This document shows positions 15,483-24,301 of a DNA stretch of 64,000 nucleotides, piece after piece. Position numbers and translations under genes: made by a program. The stretch's first letter is position 1. Each line of letters begins with the position of its first letter. Source of the stretch: Endozoicomonas gorgoniicola (GTDB lineage Bacteria; Pseudomonadota; Gammaproteobacteria; Pseudomonadales; Endozoicomonadaceae); contig NZ_JAPFCC010000001.1 in the NCBI RefSeq assembly GCF_025562715.2, positions 5,294,001 to 5,358,000 on the forward strand, read 5' to 3'. A model generated the notes under the pieces. The model was given only the letters and a program-made list of their open reading frames with translations, made no database searches and was not told the origin of the DNA.

Positions 15483-17803
15483 ACCAGAACACTTCTGCAC
15501 CGGAACCTGCCCGGGCAAATATTAAGAAACGTGGCAACCTGTCGCTTGTCTGGTTATTGCCGGTTGTCGCCTTGTTGATCGTTGTATGGCTGGTGTGGAA
15601 GTCGATCAGTGAAGCCGGAATTGTTATTGATGTGGAGTTTCAGAATGGCAGAGGCATTAAACAGGGCAAAACGGAAGTCAGGCTGAATGGTATTGCGGTC
15701 GGGAGAGTAACAGGCATAGCAATGTCTGACGATCTCAAGTCCGTCGATGTCACCCTGGAGATGGATCGTCGAATGTCGACCAGCCTTACGGACAAAAGCC
15801 GCTTCTGGTTGGTACGGCCACAGGTGAGCGTAGCGGGTATTTCTGGCCTTGATACCCTGGTGTCAGGTAATTATATCGCTTTCCAGCCGGATGATACCGG
15901 GATTAAACGCAAAAAATTCATTGCCCTGCCGTCGCCACCTCCCCTGGGTGAGCAGGAAGATGGGTTAAGTCTGACGCTCAGGGCAAAAGAGCTGTCGTCG
16001 ATACAAAATGGCAGCCCGGTTTACTACCGTCGTCTGAAAATTGGTGAAGTGTCGTCTTATGACCTGTCTGTCGACGATCAGTACGTGGATGTCGAGGTAT
16101 TCATACAACCACGGTTTGCCCACCTGGTGCGTCGCAATACCCGTTTCTGGAACGCTGGAGGGGTCGAACTGTCCGGCAGCCTTACCAACCTGAAAGTCCG
16201 GACGCAATCCATTGTGTCTTTGGTTCAGGGCGGGGTGTCGCTTTATACCCCTGATTGGGAACAGGAGTTTCCAGAAGCCTATCAGGGGGATGTGTTCCCG
16301 CTTTATCGCGATTATGACGAGGCTGAAGCGGGCATTGCTGTCGAGATTGATTTCCCGCTGGATGTTGCGCTGGGGCAGGAAAAGACCCGCATTCTGTTTC
16401 ATGGTATGGAAGTGGGGTTGATCAGGGATATTGAACTGAAAGACGACTATTCCGGCATTACCGCCAATGCCGTCATACGACCGGACGCCGTTAACCTGAT
16501 GGTAAAAGGCGCACGTTTCTGGCTGGTGAAGCCGAGCATTGGCCTGCAGGGTATTTCCGGTCTGGAAACCCTGTTGGGCGGACGATACATCAATATGGAT
16601 GTCAGTAATAAGGATATAAAGGCGGCTGTTCCCAAGCGTCGCTTTAACGGTTTAGCCAGCCAGCCTGCTGCATCTCCTTCTGCGCCAGGTTTACACCTGA
16701 AGTTGCGAGCTGACTCTCTGGCAGGCGTCAGTCATGGAAGCCCGGTTCTCTTTCGAAAAATGCAGGTGGGTTCCGTACAGAGCCATGAACTAACGGACGA
16801 CGGCGTTCTGATAAAAATACTGGTTGATCCTGCTTACCAGCATCTGGTCAACCATAGCAGCCGGTTCTGGAATGTCAGTGGCATCACCCTGCATGGGGGC
16901 TTGCAGGGTTTCAGCATTAAAGCCGGTACGCTGAATTCAATGCTGGCTGGTGGTATTGCTTTTGATACGCCCGACCGAACGTCAGGCAAGGTAAAAAATG
17001 GCACCGGTTTTACCCTATACGATAGTACTGAAAAAGCTCATCAGTTCGGGCAGAAAATTTCCCTGATCTTTGAAACGGCTGAAGGATTACAGGTGGGTAC
17101 CAAAATAAAATACAAGGGGCTGGTCGTAGGACACCTGACTGACCTGAAACTGGATAAACAGGAAGGACACATTGTAGCTGATGCCCTGTTGGGAAAAAGT
17201 TCAGGTTGGGTAGCTCATGAAGGCAGCCGTTTCTGGATGGTCAGACCCAGGCTTGGCCTGGCTAATACAGCGAATCTCGAAACACTGGTGACCGGACAAT
17301 ACATTGAGGTGCTGCCCGGTTCCAGACAGGACGCAGCGGCTAAGACCCGGTTTAGCGTTGAGATGGCTGTACCTGACGACCTGCCAGTGAACAACGGATT
17401 GCGTCTGCAACTGGTCAGCAGCCAGTTAGGCTCTGTTCGTCGCGGGAATCCGATTTATTACCGGGAAATCCCGGTTGGCACCGTAACGGGGTATCGCCTG
17501 GCAGACCCCGCCAGCCATGTCCTGATATTTATTAATATTGAAGAACGCTACAGATCGCTTGTTACCAGCAAAAGCCGTTTCTGGAATGCCAGTGGTATCG
17601 ATGTGAAATTCGGTTTGTTCAGTGGCGCTAAAATCCGTACGGAGTCGCTGGAAGCTTTGCTGGCAGGAGGCATTGCCTTTGCAACACCAGAGCCGGGAGA
17701 ACCCGTTGCCGCAGGTCATCAGTTCACCATGGCTGAAGAACCAGAGTCTCAGTGGTTGCGATGGGCGCCCGCCATTTCAATCAGTCAGGAAATGAGCCAT
17801 TGA
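15479..17803 (+). CDS. letB: Six-MCE-domain intermembrane lipid transport protein (LetB/PqiB family)
   Basis: The 774-residue protein has one N-terminal membrane anchor (LVWLLPVVALLIVVWLVW) followed by MCE (MlaD-like) domains. I count six, each ending in a SRFW or RFWLVRP element and a GLETL/SLEALL-YI or GGIAF pattern. PqiB of E. coli has three MCE domains and LetB (YebT) seven, so this is nearer LetB. Such proteins form stacked-ring tunnels that move phospholipids across the periplasm. ATGA overlap with the upstream gene shows translational coupling. The final ~90 bp are duplicated at 18529-18616. Confidence 0.9.
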   Translation: MNQNTSAPEPARANIKKRGNLSLVWLLPVVALLIVVWLVWKSISEAGIVIDVEFQNGRGIKQGKTEVRLNGIAVGRVTGIAMSDDLKSVDVTLEMDRRMSTSLTDKSRFWLVRPQVSVAGISGLDTLVSGNYIAFQPDDTGIKRKKFIALPSPPPLGEQEDGLSLTLRAKELSSIQNGSPVYYRRLKIGEVSSYDLSVDDQYVDVEVFIQPRFAHLVRRNTRFWNAGGVELSGSLTNLKVRTQSIVSLVQGGVSLYTPDWEQEFPEAYQGDVFPLYRDYDEAEAGIAVEIDFPLDVALGQEKTRILFHGMEVGLIRDIELKDDYSGITANAVIRPDAVNLMVKGARFWLVKPSIGLQGISGLETLLGGRYINMDVSNKDIKAAVPKRRFNGLASQPAASPSAPGLHLKLRADSLAGVSHGSPVLFRKMQVGSVQSHELTDDGVLIKILVDPAYQHLVNHSSRFWNVSGITLHGGLQGFSIKAGTLNSMLAGGIAFDTPDRTSGKVKNGTGFTLYDSTEKAHQFGQKISLIFETAEGLQVGTKIKYKGLVVGHLTDLKLDKQEGHIVADALLGKSSGWVAHEGSRFWMVRPRLGLANTANLETLVTGQYIEVLPGSRQDAAAKTRFSVEMAVPDDLPVNNGLRLQLVSSQLGSVRRGNPIYYREIPVGTVTGYRLADPASHVLIFINIEERYRSLVTSKSRFWNASGIDVKFGLFSGAKIRTESLEALLAGGIAFATPEPGEPVAAGHQFTMAEEPESQWLRWAPAISISQEMSH

Positions 17804-17812
17804 AATCGTCAG

Positions 17813-18442
17813 CTAAAGGACATGCCATCTGCCCAGGTCACCCTGAAAAACATTGGGAGGAGTTTCTACTCCCGGGTCATAATAGAGATTTTTTTCCGGA
17901 CGTAACCCTCGTTTAGAATCACGACAGAACAGGCAATGAACCCGGACATACTTAGTCAAACAGTGAATTTTTCTAACCACCAAACTCAGACGTATGGGGT
18001 AATCGATACGAAGAATATCGTATTCCCGAAGTGGGTACTTGTTTGCTTTTTTGTTTGGATTGATCCGGTCCAGCGCTAAGCATTCTGTCAAATAACTTTC
18101 AGACCCCCATTCCTCTGCCTCCGTTGTTGGATACAACATATAATCAGCACACTTTTGCCCTGCCATTAATTCCTCTAAAGGTTCGAAGTCTCCACTCATG
18201 AACCTTCTTATATTGGAAAAGAGAACAGACGCATGTGGTGCGTAAAAGTAGAACGTTTTTCCCGGTGGCACTGTGACAGTGTCTGACTTTGTCAATAAAC
18301 CGGGTCTGTTCAGTTCGTATCTGCCATGGCTCTGAATAATCAGACTTTGAACTTTGCGGCCACCAGTTTTACAGGTAAGTAATTGCACGCCGTTGGACAA
18401 ACACACTCTATTTACTGTAGGTTTAGAGCTAAATATAGGCAT
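17813..18442 (-). CDS. Stv-like putative adhesin/secreted protein, paralogue 1
   Basis: The 209-residue product is one of three paralogues in the window. The shared core is a beta-rich stretch with VQSLIIQSHGRYEL, a middle YFYAPHASVLFS, then AGQKCADYML, a RINPNKK-KYPLREYDI segment, VRVHCLFCR and a C-terminal GDLGRWHVL. The SHG and YAPHG motifs recall proteins named putative adhesin with an Stv domain; this is from memory and not certain. I see no signal peptide. The ATG at 18442 is chosen because the paralogues start at the same place (MPIF/MPLPFF). The open frame continues 90 bp upstream. Convergent with letB, 9 bp from its stop. Confidence 0.6.
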   Translation of the reverse strand: MPIFSSKPTVNRVCLSNGVQLLTCKTGGRKVQSLIIQSHGRYELNRPGLLTKSDTVTVPPGKTFYFYAPHASVLFSNIRRFMSGDFEPLEELMAGQKCADYMLYPTTEAEEWGSESYLTECLALDRINPNKKANKYPLREYDILRIDYPIRLSLVVRKIHCLTKYVRVHCLFCRDSKRGLRPEKNLYYDPGVETPPNVFQGDLGRWHVL

Positions 18443-18528
18443 GATGAACACTTTCAAATCACCAATTCTATTTATAGGTTTAACACAAATCCTGCACTCC
18501 GGTAATGAATTTACCCTATTGTCGGCAG

Positions 18529-18616
18529 TCATCAGTTCGCCATGGCTAAAGAACCAGAGTCTCAGTGGTTGCGGTGGGCGCCCGCCATATCGATCAGCCA
18601 GGAAATGAACCGTTAA
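18529..18616 (+). pseudogene. Duplicated 3' end of letB
   Basis: This stretch reads HQFAMAKEPESQWLRW and ends with an in-frame TAA at the position matching the stop of letB (17801-17803 plus 813). It lacks any start and is a passenger fragment of the 813-bp tandem duplication. Confidence 0.88.
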
Positions 18617-18625
18617 TATCGTTCG

Positions 18626-19240
18626 CTAAAGGATATGCCATCTGCCCACACCGCTCTGGTGAATATTGGGATGTTCCTGCTCGGCCGGGTTATATTCACG
18701 TTGGTGCATACTGTGGGCTGACCGTCGACAGAACAGACAATGAATTCGTGGATACAAATTATCCGTCCACTGAAGCGTTTGAATCAGTTGGTCTAGTTTA
18801 ATACGAGATATTGGCTGAACAACATCGAACCTACGAAGTGGATGTGTCTTGATTTTTTTACCTAGCATAACCCGATGTTCTGCAATGAGTTTTTTGACAT
18901 ATGTTGGGGTAGCAACCTCCTCTTCAGGGGACAATGAATAGTTAGCCACCTTCTGGCCCTGCGTATATATCTCTAAAGGATCGAATTGTCCCACTATTGC
19001 ATCACATAAGCGGGTATACAAAATAGAGCCATGGGGGGCGTAGAAGTACAAAGATGTTTCTTCTGGTACGAAGATTAAGTCCGATTTACTCAACACGCCC
19101 GGCTCCTTTAACCTAAATTTACCGTGGCTGTAAATAATCAGGTTTTGGACTTTTTCGCCACCATCCCGACAAGTAAATAACTTCAGGCGATTCATAAGAA
19201 TGGATAGCTTCACATTGGGTTTGAAAAAGGGCAGTGGCAT
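18626..19240 (-). CDS. Stv-like putative adhesin/secreted protein, paralogue 2
   Basis: The 204-residue paralogue of the genes at 17813 and 35003 keeps VQNLIIYSHGKFRL, LYFYAPHGSILYT, YTQGQKVANYSL, HPLRRFDVVQPISR, PRIHCLFCRRS and the final GVGRWHIL. GGAGG lies 8 bases before the ATG at 19240, which fixes the start for the family. It arose as the second copy of the 813-bp duplication, and its 3' flank carries the letB fragment. An IS605-type element begins within ~70 bp upstream of its start, which may have replaced its promoter. Function unknown. Confidence 0.62.
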   Translation of the reverse strand: MPLPFFKPNVKLSILMNRLKLFTCRDGGEKVQNLIIYSHGKFRLKEPGVLSKSDLIFVPEETSLYFYAPHGSILYTRLCDAIVGQFDPLEIYTQGQKVANYSLSPEEEVATPTYVKKLIAEHRVMLGKKIKTHPLRRFDVVQPISRIKLDQLIQTLQWTDNLYPRIHCLFCRRSAHSMHQREYNPAEQEHPNIHQSGVGRWHIL

Positions 19241-19369
19241 GATGAATACCTCCATTATCAGTTTAAAGCCCCCGTACTTTGATCGAAACACTGGCGCAAA
19301 CCCGCTTCTTTAGAGGCGGGTCTAGCCAGCGCAAGGCGCTAGCCTTGCTGTGACGATCGTTTAGGAGTC

Positions 19370-19501
19370 TTAACGAATTTTCTGAAAGTGGCACTCCATT
19401 TGCCGGCAGGTTTCTGAAAAGATCTCACGAAGCTGGTCGATCATTTCCCTCGTAAATACGTTCCGGCGATACTTTGCTGAAAATACTAGTGCTGCCTGCA
19501 T
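19370..19501 (-). pseudogene. Remnant of IS200/IS605 transposase TnpA
   Basis: A 43-codon frame reads SAKYRRNVFTREMIDQL then REIFSETCRQMECHF before a stop. It corresponds to the N-terminal part of Y1 (HUH) transposases, which have KYRRKVL...EIFEETCE...WECE at residues ~20-50. The HUH motif, the catalytic Tyr and two thirds of the protein are missing. It is divergent from tnpB, starting 56 bp before its ATG. Confidence 0.8.
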
Positions 19502-19557
19502 GGTTTTTAGCGCTTAGCTGCACTAGCATAAAAGCATTCAACATAACAGGCACTGCA

Positions 19558-20940
19558 ATGCTTCAGGGCATCCGATTAAAAGCCAATCCAACAGACCAGC
19601 AAAAGCTGATCCTGTCTCAGTGGATGGGTTGTGCTCGGTTTATCTGGAACGCCAAGTGTGACGAACATCGCTACTACAGCACTTATGCAAGAAAATATTG
19701 CCCTGTCGGGACATTTGCGCCGGTTGACACTAAGGCCGCTCAATTTAAAAGCAGAGAGCTTTCTCCCTGGCTCTATAGCTGTCCCAGCCAGATAATCAGA
19801 AATTCAGCTACCCACTGGTATCAGACCTTCCAGAAGCACATAAAAGGGTTGTGTGGTAAACCAAAAAGGAAGCCAAAAACTGACAAAGGCAGCATTTACC
19901 TCACAAAAGAATTATTCCGGTTCGATGTATGTGATGACGGTGTAACCCGTCTTTTTATAGGCACAAAGACCAACAATATCGGTTATCTGTCGTTCAAGTC
20001 CCACGGTGCATTCAACGAGCCAAAGTCCCTTTACATCAGGAAAGAGACAGGCCGGTACTTCGTTTCTTTCTGCTATGACGATGGATCGGAAGAACCCGTA
20101 ACAGAAAAGGAACACCTGGAGTACCTGAAAGGCGCTTCTAAGGAATGGCTGGAAGAATATGTCATTGGCGTGGACCGTGGCGTTGCCATACCAGTGCATA
20201 CCAGTGTGAAGGCTTACGACTTCACGGAGAATCAGAAAAAGAGCATGGATAAACGCAAGCGGTACGTTGAAAAACTGCAACGTCGTCTGTCTCGCCAAAC
20301 CAAAGGCTCTAACCGCAGGCAAAAGACAAAAAACCGGATAGCCTGTCAACATAAGAAAGTTGCCAATATCCGGCAGGACTTCTGCCACAAAACCAGTCGG
20401 AAGATGGTCGATAGCAAGGCGAAGGTCATCATTTTCGAGAACCTGAAAACCTCAAAGATGACTCGCAAGCCAAAGGCTAAGAAAGACAGAAGCGGCAAAT
20501 TCATATCCAACAAAGCAAAACAGAAAGCCGGTCTGAACAAAGCCATTCTCAACGTAGGCTGGCACTATCTGGAAACCTACACACGCTACAAAGCGGCAAA
20601 AGCAGGCAAGGTGGTATTCAAAGTACCTGCACATCATACGAGTCAAGAGTGTGCGGAATGCGACTACACTCACCCCGACAACCGTAAGACACAGGAATTA
20701 TTTTCTTGCGGTAGCTGCGGACACGTTGACAACGCTGACCGAAACGCCAGCATCGTAACTAAGAAACGAGCAATTAATTTACTTTTAGACTCCGGAACAG
20801 AGTTGGTTGGCAAGGGTATTCCTGTGCTGACTAAAGGACGTGGAGCCATTCGTAAGACGGGAAAGTGCAAGCACTCTCCCGCATCTGGCAGCGAAACGTC
20901 AAAAAAGAAAAGAACAGTTGCTACTGCGGTAGCTGCTTAG
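19558..20940 (+). CDS. tnpB: TnpB-family RNA-guided nuclease (IS605-type OrfB)
   Basis: The 460-residue protein has the TnpB layout: N-terminal helix-turn-helix (LKANPTDQQKLILSQWMG), and a RuvC-like nuclease split over IGVDRGV (first Asp), IIFENLKT (Glu) and DNADRNAS (last Asp). A zinc ribbon (CAEC, CGSCG) lies between the last two. All catalytic residues are present. I chose the ATG at 19558 (MLQGIRLKANP), the usual beginning of the family; the frame extends upstream only through a TTG at 19474. TnpB proteins use an RNA read from the right end of their element as guide and cut at the empty donor site. Confidence 0.92.
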   Translation: MLQGIRLKANPTDQQKLILSQWMGCARFIWNAKCDEHRYYSTYARKYCPVGTFAPVDTKAAQFKSRELSPWLYSCPSQIIRNSATHWYQTFQKHIKGLCGKPKRKPKTDKGSIYLTKELFRFDVCDDGVTRLFIGTKTNNIGYLSFKSHGAFNEPKSLYIRKETGRYFVSFCYDDGSEEPVTEKEHLEYLKGASKEWLEEYVIGVDRGVAIPVHTSVKAYDFTENQKKSMDKRKRYVEKLQRRLSRQTKGSNRRQKTKNRIACQHKKVANIRQDFCHKTSRKMVDSKAKVIIFENLKTSKMTRKPKAKKDRSGKFISNKAKQKAGLNKAILNVGWHYLETYTRYKAAKAGKVVFKVPAHHTSQECAECDYTHPDNRKTQELFSCGSCGHVDNADRNASIVTKKRAINLLLDSGTELVGKGIPVLTKGRGAIRKTGKCKHSPASGSETSKKKRTVATAVAA

Positions 20941-20948
20941 TATTGGAA

Positions 20949-20970
20949 GCTCGCTCCTTCAGGGGCGAGT
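20949..20970 (+). ncRNA. Right-end hairpin of the IS605-type element, likely 3' end of the TnpB guide RNA scaffold
   Basis: CTCGCTCC pairs with GGGGCGAG (one G-T pair) around a TTCA loop, starting 9 bases after the tnpB stop. In this family the guide RNA covers the end of tnpB and the right end of the element, with the guide lying just outside. The position fits that arrangement. The exact RNA limits cannot be read from one copy. Confidence 0.5.
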
Positions 20971-21108
20971 AGTTCACTAGCCATAAAATGAGTCATTGAG
21001 ATCATCTTCTAAAGCGGCAATAATTCCTCTGGTTTCAGGAGTCTGCCGGATCTTGAGTCTGAAGGCTCCAGATACATTAACAGCCCGTTCAGAGAATAAG
21101 TACAAAAG

Positions 21109-21501
21109 ATGTTTACCCAGAATCTCACGCCGCGCTTTTGCGAGACCGATGCCCTTGGTCATATTAACAACACAGTTCTTCCTGTCTGGTTTGAACAAGC
21201 CAGGGAGCCCATCTTTTACATTTTTAACCCTGAAATAGATTTGCAAAAATGGCAGCTTATTATTGCCCGTATTGAAGTGGAGTTTCTGAAACAGCTGCGT
21301 TACGGGCAGGATGTCGAATTGCGAACATGGCTGGAAAAGGTCGGCAACTCCTCCATGTATATCCATCACGAAGCGTGGCAGTCCGGGCAGTTGTGTGCCA
21401 GGGGCAAGGCGATACTGATTCATTATGACTATGTCAGTGAAAAAGCGGTGCCGATACCAGACCACGTTCGGGTAAAACTGTCAGAGCATCTGGAAGGGTA
21501 A
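21109..21501 (+). CDS. Hotdog-fold acyl-CoA thioesterase (4HBT family)
   Basis: The 130-residue protein begins with the 4HBT signature: RFCETDALGHINNTVLPVWFEQARE, containing the catalytic Asp and His-Asn pair. IDLQKWQ and the beta-strand region VEFLKQLRYGQDVELRTW follow. Its length is right for the YbgC/4HBT type, which hydrolyse acyl-CoA thioesters in the cytoplasm. The patatin-like gene starts at the next base after its stop codon, so the two are co-translated and may act together in lipid turnover. A weak remnant resembling the letB 3' end lies ~100 bp upstream. Confidence 0.85.
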   Translation: MFTQNLTPRFCETDALGHINNTVLPVWFEQAREPIFYIFNPEIDLQKWQLIIARIEVEFLKQLRYGQDVELRTWLEKVGNSSMYIHHEAWQSGQLCARGKAILIHYDYVSEKAVPIPDHVRVKLSEHLEG

Positions 21502-22560
21502 ATGTCATCAATACTGGATTTCAGGGCGGGATCTGTGGCGCTGGCTCGTATCAGGGATGAGGGGTTGCCACAAAGCAGCATTGAAGTGATGCCGGGCGCT
21601 TCAGGAGGACCTAAATGGTTTGTACTCACAGGGCTTGATAAAGCGCTGCTCAGTGAGTACTTCAAAGACCGGCAGCAGCCTTTGCATCTGTTGGGTACAT
21701 CAGCAGGGAGCTGGCGGTTTGCCTGTTATGCCCATCCAGACCCGCTGGCTGCCCACGAACGGTTTGAACAGGGTTATTTGCTGACGGAATACTCACAGAA
21801 CCCCACGCCGGAAGAAATTACCACCAAGTGCCGTCATCTGATCAGAGAGATCATTGGCAGTAAAGCCGAAGGCATCCTGAACAATGACATCATGCGTTAT
21901 AACCTGATTGCAGTGCGTAGCCGTGGGTTGGGCAACAGCCGGCGTAAAGGCAGGCTGATGGCAGGCATGGGTATGGCAGCATTAGCAAATGCTGTCAGCC
22001 GTAAAACTCTGGGGTTGTTTTTTACCCGGACTCTGTTTCATTCTCCCGGAGACGGTTCACCTTTTCACCACATGAATGATCTGCCCACAGACCGGGTTGA
22101 ACTGTCGGAAGCCAACCTGGCTGACGCTATTCTTGCTTCGGGCTCTATTCCGATGGTGATGGAAGGGGTCGAGGGAATTGCTGGTGCGCCCGAAGGCATT
22201 TACCGGGATGGCGGGGTGAGCGATTACCACTTTGATACCCGCTTTGCAGACAATGACAAGCTGGTGCTGTATCCACATTTTTATAGTCACCGGACGCCGG
22301 GGTGGTTTGATAAAGGCATCAAGTGGCGCAAACCATCGGCATTGAACAGTGAAAACGTTTTGGTCGTGTCACCGTCCGATGAATTTGTTGCAAAACTTCC
22401 TTACGGCAAAATTCCTGATCGTAATGATTTTGTGAAACTGTCCTATAAAGAGCGGGTTCGGTACTGGAGCGTGGTGATTCAGGAAAGCCAGCGTTTGGGC
22501 GACGAGTTTCTGGAGCAGGTCAACAGTGGCCGGGTTCGGGAAACGGTTCAGCCACTGTAG
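21502..22560 (+). CDS. Patatin-like phospholipase/acyl hydrolase
   Basis: The 352-residue protein has the patatin features: an oxyanion-hole glycine stretch (PGASGGPKW), the nucleophile elbow LGTSAGSWR (GxSxG), and the dyad Asp in YRDGGVSDYHF. The catalytic dyad is complete. Patatin-like proteins remove acyl chains from lipids. The start codon follows the thioesterase stop without a gap. No signal peptide is visible, so a cytoplasmic or membrane-associated role is likely unless it is exported by another route. Confidence 0.85.
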   Translation: MSSILDFRAGSVALARIRDEGLPQSSIEVMPGASGGPKWFVLTGLDKALLSEYFKDRQQPLHLLGTSAGSWRFACYAHPDPLAAHERFEQGYLLTEYSQNPTPEEITTKCRHLIREIIGSKAEGILNNDIMRYNLIAVRSRGLGNSRRKGRLMAGMGMAALANAVSRKTLGLFFTRTLFHSPGDGSPFHHMNDLPTDRVELSEANLADAILASGSIPMVMEGVEGIAGAPEGIYRDGGVSDYHFDTRFADNDKLVLYPHFYSHRTPGWFDKGIKWRKPSALNSENVLVVSPSDEFVAKLPYGKIPDRNDFVKLSYKERVRYWSVVIQESQRLGDEFLEQVNSGRVRETVQPL

Positions 22561-22648
22561 CCTGTGTTTATGGGATTTAGGTACTACTGAGGACCTGGGG
22601 AAGAGGCTGACAAGAATATGCCATCGTCATCCCCGTCTTACAGTCAGT

Positions 22649-24262
22649 TCATGCAGAAAGCTGCCTGAAATGTACTTCCGAGAAATCAACGTACTCAATA
22701 GACGACTCTGACTTCGAAAAACTGTGCAGGCAACATAGTGCTCCGGTGTAATATCTGGAAAGCAACGAGTTCGCGGGAATGTTGTTTATAATATCGATGA
22801 CCTCATTAGAGCTTTCCCCGCTGACTCGGTAGCTGCAGTGATACCCCCTCTCGTCGCAGGTGATCACTAAGTCCAGATTTCGTGTTTCTGGCGGCAGTTC
22901 CGAGACAGACAGTTCTTCCCCGTTCAACGACACGGCAATTTTCAGGTCATTATCTTTTTTCAAAACAGACATCACCAGATGGTGATGATCCTTTTGAATC
23001 AGACTGATACCACTTTCACTGTGTTGGAATGTTTCCGGCAGGTGCAGGGTTGCCTGAAAAGCAAACAGGCTGCTCTTTTGCCTGAATCCTGCCAGACTGG
23101 CACTTACACGCTCATTAACAGGCTTGCCACTTCTGATTCTCAGGCGTTGCTGGTCTGGTAACACCTGAAAGGACGTTGTGTCTGGCAATCGTCTGAAAGT
23201 CCAGTCTTTCTTGAGTGTTGCCTGAGTGAAATTATCAGTAAAGGAGTCGGTTGCTATTTGTGTCCTGTCTGGAAAAGGCAGTGCCGGCTCTTGCTCTACG
23301 CGCCCGGTTCCAGGTGCGCAGACAGGCCAGAGAATATCCGATTTATTTTCATCAATACCGTAGTGATCGGCTTCCCAGGTAACAGGCACCAAATGGGTTT
23401 CCCGCCCCATGTTTGAACGCCCTTCGATATCGTTTCGAATACCCAGACACACCATGAACCAACGACCGTCATTCATTTGTACAAGGTCGCCGTGACCAGT
23501 GCTATTGACCCAATAATCAAGACCAAGGTGACGTGAGGTCAAAACAGGGTTTTTAGGGTTGCTGACATAAGGGCCGGTGATGGTGGCACTACTGGCGACA
23601 GTGACCGCATGGTTAAAACCGGTTCCGCCTTCAGCCGTCATCAGGTAATAGCGGCCGTTGTATTTGTAAATATGCGGCCCTTCGACCCAGTCGCCACCGG
23701 TGCCACGCCAGAGAAAGTGCCTTTCACCTTTGAGGCTGACGGTTGCAAGGTCCAGCTCCTGCAACCAGATTTCTCCCTGACCGGGGTACGCCTGATCTTC
23801 GGGAGTATGTGTCCCTACGTACCATACTCTGCCATCGTCGTCGAAGAATATATCCGGATCAATGCCCGGAGCGCCGTCAATGACCTGCGGCTCTGACCAT
23901 GGGCCAGCCGGGTCTTTGGCAGTGATGATAAAGTTCTTACAGGGGTTAAACCCTTCCGGACAATCCTGAGGAACATAAACGTTGGTGGTGATGATATAGA
24001 ACAAGCCGTTGTGATAGCGCATGGTAGGCGCATGAATACCACCGTCGGACTGAACATCGGTCAGACAGATCGGGTCAATGCATTGCTCTTTCCTGTGCAG
24101 GCCATGGCCGACCAGCTCCCAGTTTACGAGATCACGGCTGTGATGGATGGGCAGGCCGGGAAACATCTCGAAGGAGGAGTTGACCATATAAAAGTCATCT
24201 CCAACCCGGCAGATGGAGGGATCGGGGTAAGCCCCCGGCAGTATCGGGTTAGTGAAGGACAT
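22649..24262 (-). CDS. Glycoside hydrolase family 43 (beta-xylosidase/arabinofuranosidase-like)
   Basis: The 537-residue protein has the five-blade GH43 catalytic domain (about 1-310): the base Asp in GAYPDPSICR, the pKa-modulating Asp in GIDPDIFFDDDG and the acid Glu in WVEGPHIYK. A C-terminal beta-sandwich (about 330-530) follows, as in GH43 enzymes of the xylosidase type. There is no signal peptide, so it works on imported oligosaccharides in the cytoplasm. It is the last gene of the leftward maltodextrin operon, 39 bp after the TrmB-type regulator. The substrate could be arabino- or xylo-oligosaccharides; the surrounding genes are of the maltodextrin kind. Confidence 0.88.
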   Translation of the reverse strand: MSFTNPILPGAYPDPSICRVGDDFYMVNSSFEMFPGLPIHHSRDLVNWELVGHGLHRKEQCIDPICLTDVQSDGGIHAPTMRYHNGLFYIITTNVYVPQDCPEGFNPCKNFIITAKDPAGPWSEPQVIDGAPGIDPDIFFDDDGRVWYVGTHTPEDQAYPGQGEIWLQELDLATVSLKGERHFLWRGTGGDWVEGPHIYKYNGRYYLMTAEGGTGFNHAVTVASSATITGPYVSNPKNPVLTSRHLGLDYWVNSTGHGDLVQMNDGRWFMVCLGIRNDIEGRSNMGRETHLVPVTWEADHYGIDENKSDILWPVCAPGTGRVEQEPALPFPDRTQIATDSFTDNFTQATLKKDWTFRRLPDTTSFQVLPDQQRLRIRSGKPVNERVSASLAGFRQKSSLFAFQATLHLPETFQHSESGISLIQKDHHHLVMSVLKKDNDLKIAVSLNGEELSVSELPPETRNLDLVITCDERGYHCSYRVSGESSNEVIDIINNIPANSLLSRYYTGALCCLHSFSKSESSIEYVDFSEVHFRQLSA

Positions 24263-24301
24263 GATTAAATTTCCGGTACAGGTTTAAACGGTGAGGGCCT
24301 T

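Larger units (their letters stand above)
17716..19240. repeat. Tandem duplication, unit 813 bp (letB 3' end plus Stv-like gene)
   Basis: The stretch starting at 17716 (end of letB, then the convergent Stv-like gene) recurs 813 bp later from 18529. The letB tail is ~85% preserved at DNA level (for example CCAGAGTCTCAGTGGTTGCG in both). The two Stv-like genes end exactly 813 bp apart (17813 and 18626). The gene copies have diverged much more than the letB tail near the junction. The right limit of the second copy is uncertain because an IS605-type element follows. Confidence 0.85.
19300..20985 (+). mobile_element. IS605-type element with decayed tnpA and intact tnpB (ends approximate)
   Basis: The element carries divergently oriented tnpA and tnpB, the IS605 layout, but only a 43-codon piece of tnpA remains. 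Subterminal hairpins are visible at the left (CCCGC-TTCTTTAGA-GGCGGG near 19309, then an AGCCAGCGC/GCGCTAGCC structure) and at the right (20949-20970), as expected for IS200/IS605 ends. There are no inverted repeats and no target duplication, also as expected. With tnpA broken it can move only if another copy supplies the transposase. Exact borders need comparison with other copies. Confidence 0.75.
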
